64,000 bases of DNA from an uncultured Acetatifactor sp. (GCA_934433135.1 CAKRZO010000005.1:122859-186858), one strand, 5' to 3'. Counted from the first letter of the stretch, positions 43,702 to 52,696 are shown. Translations and numbers: made by a program. The notes: a model not told the origin generated them from the sequence alone.

Positions 43702-44355
43702 ATGAAATTTTTTATTGATACAGCAAATGTGGAAGACATTAAGAAAGCCAATGACATGGGGGTTATCTGCGGTGTCACCACCAATCCGTCCCTGATTGCC
43801 AAAGAAGGCCGGGACTTTAAGCAGGTTATTAAAGAGATTACATCCATTGTAGACGGTCCGATCAGCGGCGAAGTAAAAGCCACTACCACCGATGCCGAAG
43901 GCATGATCCGGGAAGGCAGAGAGATCGCTGCCATTCATCCGAACATGGTTGTAAAAATTCCCATGACAACGGAAGGATTAAAAGCAGTCAAGGTTCTTAA
44001 CAGCGAAGGGATCAAGACCAACGTTACGCTGGTCTTCAGTGCAAATCAGGCAATTCTGGCAGCCAATGCAGGAGCAAGCTACGTATCTCCCTTCCTCGGA
44101 AGACTGGATGATATCAGCCAGCCCGGTATCGATCTGATCCGTCAGATTGCCGAAATTTTCCGTATCAGCGGCTATAAAACGCAAATCATCGCCGCTTCGG
44201 TGCGCAATCCCATTCACGTAACGGACTGTGCGCTTGCCGGAGCTGATATTGCCACCATTCCTTACAAAGTCATCGAGCAGATGACAAAGCATCCTCTTAC
44301 CGATCAGGGAATTGCCAAATTCCAGGCAGATTACAGAGCTGTTTTCGGGGATTAA
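43702..44355 (+). CDS. fsa: Fructose-6-phosphate aldolase / small transaldolase
   Basis: A 217-residue TIM-barrel protein of the TalC/FSA group: MKFFIDTANVEDIKKA, GVTTNPSLIAKEG, MVVKIPMTTEGLKA with the Schiff-base lysine at residue 85, as in Escherichia coli FsaA, and GASYVSPFLGRLDD. It cleaves or forms fructose-6-phosphate, or acts as a transaldolase moving a three-carbon unit; short members of this family are often annotated as transaldolase. GAGGG lies seven bases before the ATG. It is divergent from a DeoR regulator that may control it. Confidence 0.9.
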   Translation: MKFFIDTANVEDIKKANDMGVICGVTTNPSLIAKEGRDFKQVIKEITSIVDGPISGEVKATTTDAEGMIREGREIAAIHPNMVVKIPMTTEGLKAVKVLNSEGIKTNVTLVFSANQAILAANAGASYVSPFLGRLDDISQPGIDLIRQIAEIFRISGYKTQIIAASVRNPIHVTDCALAGADIATIPYKVIEQMTKHPLTDQGIAKFQADYRAVFGD

Positions 44356-44376
44356 TTTTTCACAGATTATCAAAGA

Positions 44377-44416
44377 GCCGGCACTTCACGGATTCTGTTT
44401 CCGTTGAAGCGCCGGC
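44377..44416. terminator. Hairpin between convergent fsa and mazF
   Basis: GCCGGC (44377-44382) pairs with GCCGGC (44411-44416), with inner CTTCA/TGAAG and CGG/CCG pairs. The T-runs on both sides are short (CTTCTC, CTCTTTG), so it is a weak bidirectional terminator. Confidence 0.6.
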
Positions 44417-44419
44417 TTC

Positions 44420-44722
44420 TCATATATACTCAAAAATACTCTGAATGGCATCTAATACATTAAGCAATTCGGAAACGGGTAGTCTATCCACTTTTTTATA
44501 TCCCCGAACAGACAAATCAAGCAATGCAAGTTTCTCACATTGAACATATCCTCTGTTTTCTTCTGCAGTAACTAATATATGCAAAGGACCAGGTACAGAC
44601 TTCTCTAAAATGGGACAACCTATAATCTCGCCGCCCGAATTAAAGAAATCCTTACTGACAATCAGTACCGAGTGTCTGACTTTCTCAATTTTAAGGATAT
44701 CCCCCTGATGCAGTATATCCAT
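44420..44722 (-). CDS. mazF: MazF/PemK-type toxin
   Basis: A 100-residue MazF-fold protein. MDILHQGDILKIEKVRHSVLIVSKDFFNSGGEIIGCPIL is the SH3-like core, with HILV, GYVQCEKLALLDL and the C-terminal helix. MazF toxins are sequence-specific endoribonucleases that stop translation. The ATG at 44722 overlaps the antitoxin TGA (TGATG), with GAGAGG seven bases upstream; the longer frame to 44755 is unlikely. It follows mazE in the same operon. Confidence 0.88.
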   Translation of the reverse strand: MDILHQGDILKIEKVRHSVLIVSKDFFNSGGEIIGCPILEKSVPGPLHILVTAEENRGYVQCEKLALLDLSVRGYKKVDRLPVSELLNVLDAIQSIFEYI

Positions 44723-44964
44723 CACCATACCTCTCTTCCAACAGGTTCGCCCCAATCGTATTCGCCATCAAGCATTAGTTTTCCCCCAAACTCAGCAGCA
44801 CGCTCTTCCAACGTTTTATGGCGAAATGATTTTGCTAACATAATGACACCATCAGACACTGTAACATCCAAAAATTCATTTAGTGTAATACCTGCACTTT
44901 TAAGCACTTCTTTAGGGAATCTGATGCCCTGACTATTTCCCCATTCCTTTACCTGTACCTGCAT
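44722..44964 (-). CDS. mazE: MazE-type AbrB-like antitoxin
   Basis: An 80-residue protein. MQVQVKEWGNSQGIRFPKEVLKSAGI is the swapped-hairpin AbrB/MazE DNA-binding domain, followed by a C-terminal acidic tail (RHKTLEERAAEFGGKLMLDGEYDWG) that blocks the toxin. GGAG lies eight bases before the ATG at 44964. It probably represses its own promoter through the palindrome at 44991-45011. The translational overlap with mazF ensures paired synthesis. Confidence 0.92.
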   Translation of the reverse strand: MQVQVKEWGNSQGIRFPKEVLKSAGITLNEFLDVTVSDGVIMLAKSFRHKTLEERAAEFGGKLMLDGEYDWGEPVGREVW

Positions 44965-44990
44965 AGAACATTCTCCTTTATATTTATAGT

Positions 44991-45030
44991 GGTATATACA
45001 TAGTATATACCGCCTGTATCGAATTATCAA
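44991..45030 (-). promoter_or_regulatory. mazEF promoter with palindromic operator
   Basis: On the minus strand -35 TTGATA (45025-45030), 17-base spacer, -10 TATACT (45002-45007). The perfect palindrome GGTATATAC-ATA-GTATATACC (44991-45011) covers the -10, as expected for MazE autorepression. Confidence 0.85.
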
Positions 45031-45055
45031 TACTTTATATGTGTTTTTGTGTTTT

Positions 45056-46417
45056 TTACTTCACCAACCCTTTTAAGACTTCCACTGCCTTTTCCAGCTG
45101 GTTATCGGGGCGATCGAGACTTCCGTAGTAAGCTTCACCGTCAAATTCACATTCCACATCCGGATCGATGCCGGTTCCTTGAATGTTTTTACCGGAAGGG
45201 GTATAATAACTGCTGATAGTTACTTTCACGGCGGAACCGTCCGTCATGGGAAGCACCGACTGCACAATTCCTTTGCCGAAAGTCGTCGTTCCTACCAGTG
45301 TTCCGATGCCATAATCTTTGATGGCTCCCGCCAGAATCTCCGAAGCGCTGGCGCTGTTGCCGTTTACCAGAACCGTCATAGGCACTTCCAGCTGCTTATC
45401 ACCTTCGCAGTTATAATCCGTACGGCTGCCGTATTTATCTTCCGTATAGACTATAATTCCTTTCGGAAGCATCATACCTGCGATATCTACTACCGCATCC
45501 AGACTTCCGCCCGGATTGCTTCTTAAATCCAGAACCAGTCCTTTCATACCGTTTGCTCTGGCTTCAGAAAGTGCTGACTCAAACTGCGATACCGTAATAT
45601 CATCAAATTCCGCAATCTGAATATAAGCAATCCTGTCCTCCAGCATTCTGGAATCCACCGTGGGAACATTTACCTTTCTGCGCTGCACGTCAATATGCAG
45701 ATAGTCTGTCTCACCCTCACGAATAATCGTCAGCTGCACCCAGGTTCCTTCCTCCCCTTTGATTTTAGCTACCACATCGGAAGAAGACAGGCCGAAAGTA
45801 GATACTCCGTCCACCTCATAAATCAGATCATTTTCCCGAAGTCCTGCTTCCTGAGCCGGTGTTCCGGCATAAACCGTTACGATTTTGGTTAATTGCGTAT
45901 CCGTATCAATATTCACTCCGGCACCGATTCCGTAATAAATCCCCTGTGTCTGCTGCATTAAGGAGTTCAGTTCCTCCTTGGTAAAATATTCGGAATACGG
46001 ATCTCCCAGAGACTCCACCATTCCTTTATAAATTCCGTCCGCCATTTTCCCGGCATCGATATCTTCATCTTTATAATAGTAATACTTAATGATTTCCTCA
46101 ATTGCCTGCATTTTCTGAACCGTATCCGCATTCACTGCGCCGGAGGCATCTGCGGAAATCTGAAGGTCCGAAGTATTCTGCTTTCCGTTTTCCTTTATTT
46201 GATCCAGACCATGCTGAACCCGGATTCCCAGATAAATAATACAGACAAGAAAAGCAGCTGTAATCAGTCCGACTGCAAGACCGCCCCAAAAGGCCTTTGT
46301 TCCCGTATTCCCGTCACTTTTGTTCTGTTCCGGCCGGTTCTGCGCCTCCTTTTCGGCAATCTCTTCTTTCGAAAAATTATCCATATCCATAAAGTTATTT
46401 TCTCCATTCCTGTCCAT
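45056..46417 (-). CDS. ctpA: C-terminal processing peptidase, S41 family
   Basis: A 453-residue membrane-anchored protease. A cytoplasmic N-terminus of about 40 residues precedes one helix (TKAFWGGLAVGLITAAFLVCIIY). A PDZ domain lies at about 160-245 (TPAQEAGLRENDLIYEVDG), then the S41 core with RSNPGGSLDA, the nucleophile Ser in NGNSASASEIL and the catalytic Lys in TTFGKGIVQ. It trims or degrades envelope proteins from their C-termini. It ends the ftsE-ftsX-M23 gene run, so wall hydrolase control is a likely context. Confidence 0.95.
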   Translation of the reverse strand: MDRNGENNFMDMDNFSKEEIAEKEAQNRPEQNKSDGNTGTKAFWGGLAVGLITAAFLVCIIYLGIRVQHGLDQIKENGKQNTSDLQISADASGAVNADTVQKMQAIEEIIKYYYYKDEDIDAGKMADGIYKGMVESLGDPYSEYFTKEELNSLMQQTQGIYYGIGAGVNIDTDTQLTKIVTVYAGTPAQEAGLRENDLIYEVDGVSTFGLSSSDVVAKIKGEEGTWVQLTIIREGETDYLHIDVQRRKVNVPTVDSRMLEDRIAYIQIAEFDDITVSQFESALSEARANGMKGLVLDLRSNPGGSLDAVVDIAGMMLPKGIIVYTEDKYGSRTDYNCEGDKQLEVPMTVLVNGNSASASEILAGAIKDYGIGTLVGTTTFGKGIVQSVLPMTDGSAVKVTISSYYTPSGKNIQGTGIDPDVECEFDGEAYYGSLDRPDNQLEKAVEVLKGLVK

Positions 46418-46471
46418 ATGCTTTTAAAACTCCTTCAAACCCTCTTTTTGCCGCTTTCAGCGCTTTTCCGC

Positions 46472-47689
46472 TCAATGGGAAAGATACTCCCAGGGTGAGA
46501 CATAAACGCCGTCCCTGCGGACACCGAAATGCAGATGATTGCCGGTGGAACGTCCTGTACTTCCCACCTGTGCAATGGTATCGCCCGCCTTTACGGAATC
46601 CCCCGTTTTCACAAGCAGCTTGGAAGCATGCATGTAAATGGTATATAAGTCATCCCCATGATGAAGCATCACATAATTGCCCATCGTGGCACTGTATCCG
46701 GCCGCTATCACCGCGCCGTCATAAGCGGCATAAATCGAAGTCCCCTTCGGTGCGGCAAGATCCACCCCGTTATGGAACTTCCGAACTCCCAAAGTCGGAT
46801 GCATCCGATATCCGTAATCATCGGAAATTCTGGTATAGGATGCCAACGGGAATCGAAAAGTACCGCCGTCATAAATCAGGCTCATCTTTTCTTCCTTCAC
46901 GGCCTTTTCCAGCTGTACGATCAAAGCATCCTGATCGGCGATCTCCTGTTCATATTCCGCGATGGCTTTCTGCTGCGTATTGATATCGGTTTCGTAAGCC
47001 GTAATCTGCTTTTGCTTCTCCGTAATCAGATCTTCCACTTTCTTTTGCTCTTCTTCTACGGAAGTTTTCTGTTCATCCAGAAGCTCTTTCTCCAATTGCA
47101 ACTGTTCCTTACACAGAGCGATATACTCACAATTTTCTACATAACCATCCCACATCTTCTGGTCATAAGCATAAAGTGTGTTAATATAATCCGCTTTATT
47201 CAGAAAATCCCCGAAATCATCCGCACTCATCAGGAAATCCCAGATGCTTGCGGTGCTCTGCACCTCATACATAATTCTTATGCGGGTCCGCATGGATTCA
47301 TACTGCGCATCCGCAGTCTCCTGCGCCTGCTCCATCTCCTCCTGGGTCTGAATGATTTCTGCTTCCTTCCGCGTAATCTGTGCGCTCAGCTGCTCTATAT
47401 TCTCTTCCATCTGCGCAAGGGAAGCATCCAGCGTCGTTACGTAGCTTTTCAGGTTCTTTTTTTCTTTTTCCAGACTCTCTTTCAGCTTTTTAATATCGGT
47501 CAGGCTGTTTTGCAGCTGCGTTTTCTCCTGCCTGGCCTGTTTGATCTGCTCTTCTTTTTTTCGGATGCTTTCCGATGTAACACCATCGGCACAGGCTGTT
47601 TCCGCCGGGACCCAGACAAGCAACAGGCACAGCAGCACCGAAGCAATTTTGATTATTCTTTTTCTTACTGCTGACTTTCCCTCCGCCAT
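46472..47689 (-). CDS. Coiled-coil M23 peptidase, EnvC-like (FtsEX-associated)
   Basis: About 405 residues with an N-terminal signal helix (IIKIASVLLCLLLVWVPAETACA). A long coiled coil of about 200 residues (QLQNSLTDIKKLKESLEKEKKNL and onward) follows. The C-terminal LytM/M23 domain has FHNGVDLAAPKGT and HLHFGV, carrying the zinc ligands, so it looks catalytically intact. In Gram-positive and Gram-negative bacteria such proteins are activated by FtsEX to cut peptidoglycan at division, and ftsE-ftsX lie directly upstream. The start at 47689 has GGAGG; the frame extends to 47722. Confidence 0.9.
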   Translation of the reverse strand: MAEGKSAVRKRIIKIASVLLCLLLVWVPAETACADGVTSESIRKKEEQIKQARQEKTQLQNSLTDIKKLKESLEKEKKNLKSYVTTLDASLAQMEENIEQLSAQITRKEAEIIQTQEEMEQAQETADAQYESMRTRIRIMYEVQSTASIWDFLMSADDFGDFLNKADYINTLYAYDQKMWDGYVENCEYIALCKEQLQLEKELLDEQKTSVEEEQKKVEDLITEKQKQITAYETDINTQQKAIAEYEQEIADQDALIVQLEKAVKEEKMSLIYDGGTFRFPLASYTRISDDYGYRMHPTLGVRKFHNGVDLAAPKGTSIYAAYDGAVIAAGYSATMGNYVMLHHGDDLYTIYMHASKLLVKTGDSVKAGDTIAQVGSTGRSTGNHLHFGVRRDGVYVSPWEYLSH

Positions 47690-47850
47690 ACTTCCTCCCG
47701 ACATCTTCTTTTCTCTCCACATCCTTTTTCTTCCGCCCTGCCGCTAGCCGACTGCCAAGTTATTTCCATAAATATCGTGTCTCCTGCAGATACGACAAAT
47801 AGCCGCGAGGCAGCGGAAAATTTGGCAAATGGCACATGTGAACGGTTCTA

Positions 47851-48747
47851 TTATACGTGAAGATGCTTTCTTATGGTTACCATACTTCCCAGGAAACCGA
47901 TTCCGATCCCCACTGCCAGGGAAATAGGCGTCAGAAAGCGAAAGATCTCTTCCGTAGACAAAAAATTCAAAAGACCGCTGAGCATGGAAAAGCGTTCCGC
48001 CAGATACGTCAGCGCCGTCTCGTAAAGGCTGTGGATCAGAACCAGAGGCACTGCCGCCCCGATCAGGCCGATGATCATTCCTTCCAGTACAAAAGGGCTT
48101 CTGACAAAAAAGTCAGTCGCTCCGATATACTTCATAATATTAATCTCTTCCTTACGAACCGTAATACCGATCGCTACGGTATTGCTGATCAGAAAAATGC
48201 TCACTGCAAGAAGGATGCCGATAATTCCGGCGGATACATAACCGATCAGAAGATTTACTCCGCTCAAAGTGGTTGCCGTCACCGGAGAGCGGTTCACATG
48301 ATCCACACCGTCTATGGATTCCACGTAGGCAGCCAGATCCTCCTGATAGCTTACATCATTCATATAGACATTAATACTGTCCATCCCGCTTAAAGGATTC
48401 TCCGGGAACCCATCGGTATATCCCTTCAGATAATCTCTGGAAAAATCCCTCCAGGCTGCATCCGCGGAGATAAATTCCGTCCGGGATACCTCCGTCCTTG
48501 CATCAATTTGCGCCAGAATCTGCTGCATTCTCTCCTGCGTCGTTCCTTCCGTAAAAAAGACCGACATGCAGACTCCTTCCTGGGCGCTTTTTACAATATG
48601 CTGAAAATTATAAACCACGGAATAAAAAAGACCGAATAAAAACAGGCAGGCGGAAATCGTTGCCATAGAAGCAAGGGAATACCACTTATTCCGGAAAATA
48701 TTCACAACGCCCTGTTTCATGGTATAAAAAATCGTACTAATCTTCAT
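47851..48747 (-). CDS. ftsX: Cell-division protein FtsX
   Basis: About 298 residues: MKISTIFYTMKQGVVNIFRNKWYSLASMATI at the cytoplasmic start and first helix, an outside domain of about 120 residues, and three C-terminal helices (GYVSAGIIGILLAVSIFLI and others) with VRKEEINIMKYIGATDFFVRSPF between them. FtsX is the permease-like partner of FtsE and signals to peptidoglycan hydrolases. Its start overlaps the ftsE end by 11 bases. About 160 bases separate it from the M23 gene, holding a short imperfect hairpin near 47776-47796. Confidence 0.95.
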   Translation of the reverse strand: MKISTIFYTMKQGVVNIFRNKWYSLASMATISACLFLFGLFYSVVYNFQHIVKSAQEGVCMSVFFTEGTTQERMQQILAQIDARTEVSRTEFISADAAWRDFSRDYLKGYTDGFPENPLSGMDSINVYMNDVSYQEDLAAYVESIDGVDHVNRSPVTATTLSGVNLLIGYVSAGIIGILLAVSIFLISNTVAIGITVRKEEINIMKYIGATDFFVRSPFVLEGMIIGLIGAAVPLVLIHSLYETALTYLAERFSMLSGLLNFLSTEEIFRFLTPISLAVGIGIGFLGSMVTIRKHLHV

Positions 48748-49480
48748 CGTTGTATACACCTTCCTCCAGGTCACTTACAATAATTCCCTTTTTCATGGCA
48801 ATTACTCTCTTCTTCATAACATTGACAATTTCTCTGTTATGGGTAACGACTACCACGGTTGTCCCTCTTTCATTGATCTCTTCCAAAAGTTCCATGATTT
48901 CCCAGGAATTCTTGGGATCCAGGTTTCCTGTCGGCTCATCCGCCAGAAGAATAGAAGGATTATTTACCAGGGCTCTGGCAAGCGCCACCCTCTGCTGCTC
49001 TCCGCCGGACAACTGCCTGGTCATCGCCTTATACTTTCCGGCAAGTCCCACCGTTGCCAGCATAGCCGGAACATTTCTTCGGATCTCGTTTACGGGCACT
49101 TCTATGATTCTCTGGGCAAAAGCTACATTTTCATAAACATTCCGGTCATTCAAGAGCCGGAAATCCTGAAAAACCACACCCAGGTTACGACGGAATTTCG
49201 GGATTTGTCTGTGCTTTAATTCCGCCAGATCCCTTCCCATCACATAGACTTTTCCGGAAGTGGCTGTCAGCTCCCGCAAAAGAAGCTTGATCAACGTAGA
49301 TTTTCCGGATCCGCTGTCTCCTACAATGAATACAAATTCTCCTCTTCCGATCCTGAGCGTAACACCGTTCAGCGCAGGACTTCCGGTAGAGTAAGACTTG
49401 CTTACATTGTCCAGATATATAATTCCGTTTTCTTCCATTATTTTCTGCTGTCTTTTCAGCAAAAATTCCTTATTCGCCAT
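48737..49480 (-). CDS. ftsE: Cell-division ATP-binding protein FtsE
   Basis: A 247-residue ABC ATPase. IIYLDNVSKSYSTGSPALNGV precedes Walker A GDSGSGKST (54-62), and FQDFRLLNDRNVYENVAFAQ is the FtsE-specific Q-loop region. The signature is QLSGGEQQRVALARALV, and Walker B is ILLADEPTGNLDP. It has an extra N-terminal stretch of about 14-18 residues compared with most FtsE; AAGG nine bases before ATG 49480 supports this start and the inner ATG has no SD. It acts with FtsX at the division site. Confidence 0.95.
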   Translation of the reverse strand: MANKEFLLKRQQKIMEENGIIYLDNVSKSYSTGSPALNGVTLRIGRGEFVFIVGDSGSGKSTLIKLLLRELTATSGKVYVMGRDLAELKHRQIPKFRRNLGVVFQDFRLLNDRNVYENVAFAQRIIEVPVNEIRRNVPAMLATVGLAGKYKAMTRQLSGGEQQRVALARALVNNPSILLADEPTGNLDPKNSWEIMELLEEINERGTTVVVVTHNREIVNVMKKRVIAMKKGIIVSDLEEGVYNDED

Positions 49481-49537
49481 CTGTTGTATCCTTCTGTTCT
49501 ATACCTGCCGTTCTTTCCCAGTTTGTGCATCCATTAA

Positions 49538-49695
49538 AACAGTTCAGACGCGCCACTCACAAACGCACTTACAGTGCTTTTTCGCTGCTTCGCAGCTACT
49601 TTTGTTCGTTAACTTGGCGCTAAGCTCATTCATGCAGGCAGTTTTTCATGCAAGCATGAAAACTGCCCACAAGAATAAATGCCCGAACTGTTGCT
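49538..49695. repeat. Dispersed repeat element with inverted ends and internal hairpins
   Basis: The left end AACAGTTCAGACGCGCC (49538-49554) and the right end GAACTGTT (about 49685-49692, reading AACAGTTCGGGCATTTATTC on the minus strand) are inverted. Inside lie GCTGC-TTC-GCAGC (about 49586-49598) and a long hairpin GGCAGTTTTTCATGC/GCATGAAAACTGCC (49637-49667). It separates ftsE from the PucR-type regulator. Confidence 0.75.
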
Positions 49696-50780
49696 TAAAA
49701 CTCAAAATTTTCCATGTATCTCATATAGCGGACCACCATAAGGGCAATCTTAAAGGTAATCGCGTCGTCAAAAATTCTAAGATCCAGTCCCGTGCTGCGC
49801 AAAAGCTTATCCAGGCGGTATACCAGTGTGTTCCTGTGAATAAACAGCTGTCTGGATGTCTCTGAAACATTCAGGCTGTTTTCAAAGAACTTATCAATCG
49901 TCACCAGTGTCTCATCATCAAAGTCATCCGGGCTCTTGTCTCCGAAAATTTCCTTGATGAACATCTTGCATAGAGGCAGAGGGAGCTGATAAATCAGGCG
50001 GCCGATTCCCAGTTCGCTGTAGGCAATAATATTCCTGTCTTCATAGAAGATCTTACCCACATCCATCGCCATCTTGGCTTCCTTATAGGAACGGCTTACT
50101 TCCTTGATTTCATGGATGACCGTTCCGTAAGCGATATGTACGGCTTCCATTCCTTCTTTTTGCAGACTGCTCTCCAGCGCCTGCGCCGCTTCCTGCACTT
50201 CGCTTAAATCCTCCGGGTCCTCCAGTTCCTTTACAATGATCACTGCATTTTCATCTACCGCCGTAACAAAATCTTTGCCGGTAGTGCCAAACTGCGCTCT
50301 GACAAGCTCCAGAATGTTGTTATCTCTTACACTTCCCGCATCCAGAATCATAACGACCCTGTGTGCATCCGTCTGAATGTGCAGCTTCTTGGCTCTGCTG
50401 TAGATATCCACTAACAGCAGATTATCCAACAACAGATTCTTGACAAAATTATCCTTATCAAAACGTTCCTTATAAGCCACCAACAGATTCTGAATCTGGA
50501 AAGCCACCATTTTGCCGATCATATAAACATCTTCTCCGCTACCTCCGGCTACCAGAATGTACTCCAGCGAAGAATCATCATAAATTTTAAAATACTGAAA
50601 TCCCCTTATCTCCTGAGAATCTGCCGGAGAAGCGGCAAAATCCACTGCTGCCGGCGCACAGCTTGTCATATCTGCAGTCGCAGCCACCTCTTTGCCGTCC
50701 ACATCCATAAGACTGAACTCTACTCTTGCAATTCCTTTCAACCCTTCAATCGTATTCTGTAAAATCTGATTTGAAATCAT
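49695..50780 (-). CDS. PucR/CdaR-type helix-turn-helix regulator
   Basis: A 361-residue protein. The N-terminal region (about 1-110) senses an unknown ligand. The middle contains a GGDEF-like fold typical of PucR regulators (RVVMILDAGSV and onward). The C-terminal HTH_30 domain reads TIDKFFENSLNVSETSRQLFIHRNTLVYRLDKLLRSTGLDLR. This family controls sugar-diacid or purine genes in other bacteria; the target here is unknown and no catabolic genes lie beside it. AAAGGAG lies nine bases before the ATG and a promoter is visible at 50831-50859. Confidence 0.88.
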   Translation of the reverse strand: MISNQILQNTIEGLKGIARVEFSLMDVDGKEVAATADMTSCAPAAVDFAASPADSQEIRGFQYFKIYDDSSLEYILVAGGSGEDVYMIGKMVAFQIQNLLVAYKERFDKDNFVKNLLLDNLLLVDIYSRAKKLHIQTDAHRVVMILDAGSVRDNNILELVRAQFGTTGKDFVTAVDENAVIIVKELEDPEDLSEVQEAAQALESSLQKEGMEAVHIAYGTVIHEIKEVSRSYKEAKMAMDVGKIFYEDRNIIAYSELGIGRLIYQLPLPLCKMFIKEIFGDKSPDDFDDETLVTIDKFFENSLNVSETSRQLFIHRNTLVYRLDKLLRSTGLDLRIFDDAITFKIALMVVRYMRYMENFEF

Positions 50781-50830
50781 AATTCCCTGCTCCTTTGCCC
50801 CTGTTTTTCTAAAATCTTATTACTAATACA

Positions 50831-50859
50831 AATTTACCAAAATATCTACAAAAAAGCAA
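50831..50859 (-). promoter_or_regulatory. Promoter of the PucR-type regulator
   Basis: On the minus strand -35 TTGCTT (50854-50859), 17-base spacer, -10 TAAATT (50831-50836) preceded by TGG, an extended -10. The leader is about 45 bases. Confidence 0.6.
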
Positions 50860-50885
50860 GAAAAATTTATGCGTTTTTCATTTTT

Positions 50886-51722
50886 TTATCTTTTTCGAAT
50901 GCTTTCGGCCAAAATTTCAATTTTTCCGGCCTTCAGAAGATTCCCTACAGCCCTTTTGAACTCGTTTTTACTCATTCCGGTTTTCTCTTTAATCAATTCC
51001 GGACTGGCTTTATCCGTAAAAGGGAGACTGCCGTCATAACGCTCCATCAGTTTTAAAATCTTATCCGCATCCTCCGGCATCTGCAAATAGGCCTTCTGAC
51101 GGACGCTTAAATTCAATCTTCCGTCTTCCAGCACTTTCGTAACTCTTGCTTTGATCTCCTGGCCAACTTTCAGATCCCCGAACATCTCCCGTGCAGGAAT
51201 CAGTGCGGAATAGCAATCGTCCACCGCCACAAAAGCACCGAACCTTTCGCTGATCTCATAGACCCTTCCAGTGACGATATCGTCCTTCTGATAACGACTG
51301 TCATTGCGCAACAGATGATAGATTTTCATGGTCGCGCATAAACGGCTGCTTTTGTCTATGTACATGCTGACAAGAACGCTGTCCCCTTCCTGTACCTTGC
51401 CTGTCTGCTGTTTAAAAGGAAGCAGCAAATCTTTTTCCAGACCCCAGTTTAAAAAAGCACCTATCTTTCCTACCTGTGCTACCTTAAGCAGTGCAACCTG
51501 TCCTAAGGTAAGTGCCGGAGTCTGCGTTGTTGCAATCAATCTGTCTCCGGAATCCTTATATAAAAATACTTCCAGCCGGTCGCCGATCCGGCTTCCTTCC
51601 GGCACCTGTTTGGCCGGAAGAAGCACTCTTTCTTCCTTATGTTCCTGATCTTGTGCCAGATAAACTCCAAAATCCACTGTCTTTACAATTTCCAGTACCT
51701 GTTTTTCTCCCAGCCGTAACAT
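50886..51722 (-). CDS. CvfB/YitL-like S1-domain RNA-binding protein
   Basis: About 278 residues. Three S1-like OB domains follow in order: MLRLGEKQVLEIVKTVDFGVYLA (first), LLKVAQVGKIGAFLNWGLEKDLLLP (second) and DIVTGRVYEISERFGAFVAVDDCYSALIPARE (third). A C-terminal winged-helix segment reads ELIKEKTGMSKNEFKRAVGNLLKAGKIEI. CvfB proteins bind RNA and affect virulence-factor expression in staphylococci; the role here is probably post-transcriptional. The start at 51722 has GAGG eight bases upstream; the longer frame to 51848 runs through a repeat element and is rejected. Confidence 0.92.
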   Translation of the reverse strand: MLRLGEKQVLEIVKTVDFGVYLAQDQEHKEERVLLPAKQVPEGSRIGDRLEVFLYKDSGDRLIATTQTPALTLGQVALLKVAQVGKIGAFLNWGLEKDLLLPFKQQTGKVQEGDSVLVSMYIDKSSRLCATMKIYHLLRNDSRYQKDDIVTGRVYEISERFGAFVAVDDCYSALIPAREMFGDLKVGQEIKARVTKVLEDGRLNLSVRQKAYLQMPEDADKILKLMERYDGSLPFTDKASPELIKEKTGMSKNEFKRAVGNLLKAGKIEILAESIRKR

Positions 51723-51756
51723 TCTCTTATCCTCTTTCTGTTTATTAACTATTTGT

Positions 51757-51831
51757 AACAGTTCAGATGCGCCATTCACAAAGTTGTTCGCATACTTCGC
51801 AGCTGCTTGTTGCGGCTGCAAGCCGGAATTT
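51757..51831 (+). repeat. Dispersed repeat copy
   Basis: AACAGTTCAGATGCGCCATT (51757-51776) begins the element, followed by TTCGCAGCTGC and a hairpin TTGCGGCTGCAAG-like segment. It fills the gap between the acyl-ACP thioesterase stop and the CvfB-like gene. Confidence 0.7.
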
Positions 51832-52566
51832 TCATATAATGGCGCCAAGCTCTATATTCACGTAAGGCTCTCCCTGTTCATTGCCAAGGCAGACGAAAGC
51901 GCCCGCCTGTGCACAGACCACATAAGGGAACAGCCGATCCCCTTCAAATGCCTGTCTGCAATATTCCGCCCGCAGCCGTTTTACTTTCCATTCCGGCTCA
52001 TCCGGCAGGCATGACATGGCAAGTTCAATAAATCTTCCGTTATTTACATGTCCGTTTCGATCCAGATTTTGTTTCGTCACGGCAAAAGATTTTTCTGCCC
52101 TGCCCTCATCGACTATCTTCTTCCCATCCGGCAGCAAAATATGCCTGGGTGCATAATCCATGGGAAGTTTTTCCTCCAGGGTATAGGCATTGACTACGTC
52201 AAGCGGAGCCCTCACCGGCTTTCCCGTCTCCGTACTGATAAGACTCCAAAGAGAAGCTGCCCTGGCCAGAACTTCTCCGCCCTCTCCTGTCATAAGAAAA
52301 TTCCGATAGCCCATAAATCCCTTGAACGCATAAGGAAATGTCCCCGTACTCACAGTCTCACCCAGAGCCGGATACCGGTTTACCTCAATCTGCCAGGCGG
52401 ATACGACCCACAGAAGATGTCTGTCTCTTAAAAAAGAAATTCCCACCCCCAACTGCTCCGACTGAAATGTGGAGCAATCCTGAAAGTAATCTACGATTCC
52501 CGGCAAACTTAAATTTCCGGTTACATCGGTTTCACTATACCGAATTCTGCTTTGAAAACTGTACAT
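51832..52566 (-). CDS. Acyl-ACP thioesterase
   Basis: A 244-residue double hot-dog protein of the FatA/PF01643 type. MYSFQSRIRYSETDVTGNLSLPGIVDYFQDCS opens the first hot-dog domain, and VTKQNLDRNGHVNNGRFIELAMSCLPDE is the second domain with the catalytic Asn/His region (NGHVNN). It releases free fatty acids from acyl carrier protein in the cytoplasm and sets chain length. GGAGG lies ten bases before the ATG at 52566. It stands alone, with no fab genes nearby. It is followed by a repeat element and the S1-domain gene. Confidence 0.92.
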   Translation of the reverse strand: MYSFQSRIRYSETDVTGNLSLPGIVDYFQDCSTFQSEQLGVGISFLRDRHLLWVVSAWQIEVNRYPALGETVSTGTFPYAFKGFMGYRNFLMTGEGGEVLARAASLWSLISTETGKPVRAPLDVVNAYTLEEKLPMDYAPRHILLPDGKKIVDEGRAEKSFAVTKQNLDRNGHVNNGRFIELAMSCLPDEPEWKVKRLRAEYCRQAFEGDRLFPYVVCAQAGAFVCLGNEQGEPYVNIELGAII

Positions 52567-52696
52567 CTGTCTTCTTCCTCCCGGCAGCCCATTCCGAGCA
52601 GGGATATCCCCCCGTCCGGCGGCCGATTCCGGACAGAGGAATCCCCGTCCGGCACAATGCATGGCGGCGAGAGTTGCTTGCTGCCATGCAAATATT

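Noticed and set aside
46658..47674. 338-codon plus-strand ORF opposite the M23 gene
   Set aside because: It is the antisense of a coiled coil (Leu/Phe-rich shadow) with no gene features.
49637..49667. Rho-independent terminator for the PucR-type gene
   Set aside because: The strong hairpin has its T-run inside the stem and none after it; it is better explained as part of the repeat element.
51723..51848. N-terminal extension of the CvfB-like frame
   Set aside because: It is read-through of a dispersed repeat; the S1 domain starts at 51722 with an SD.
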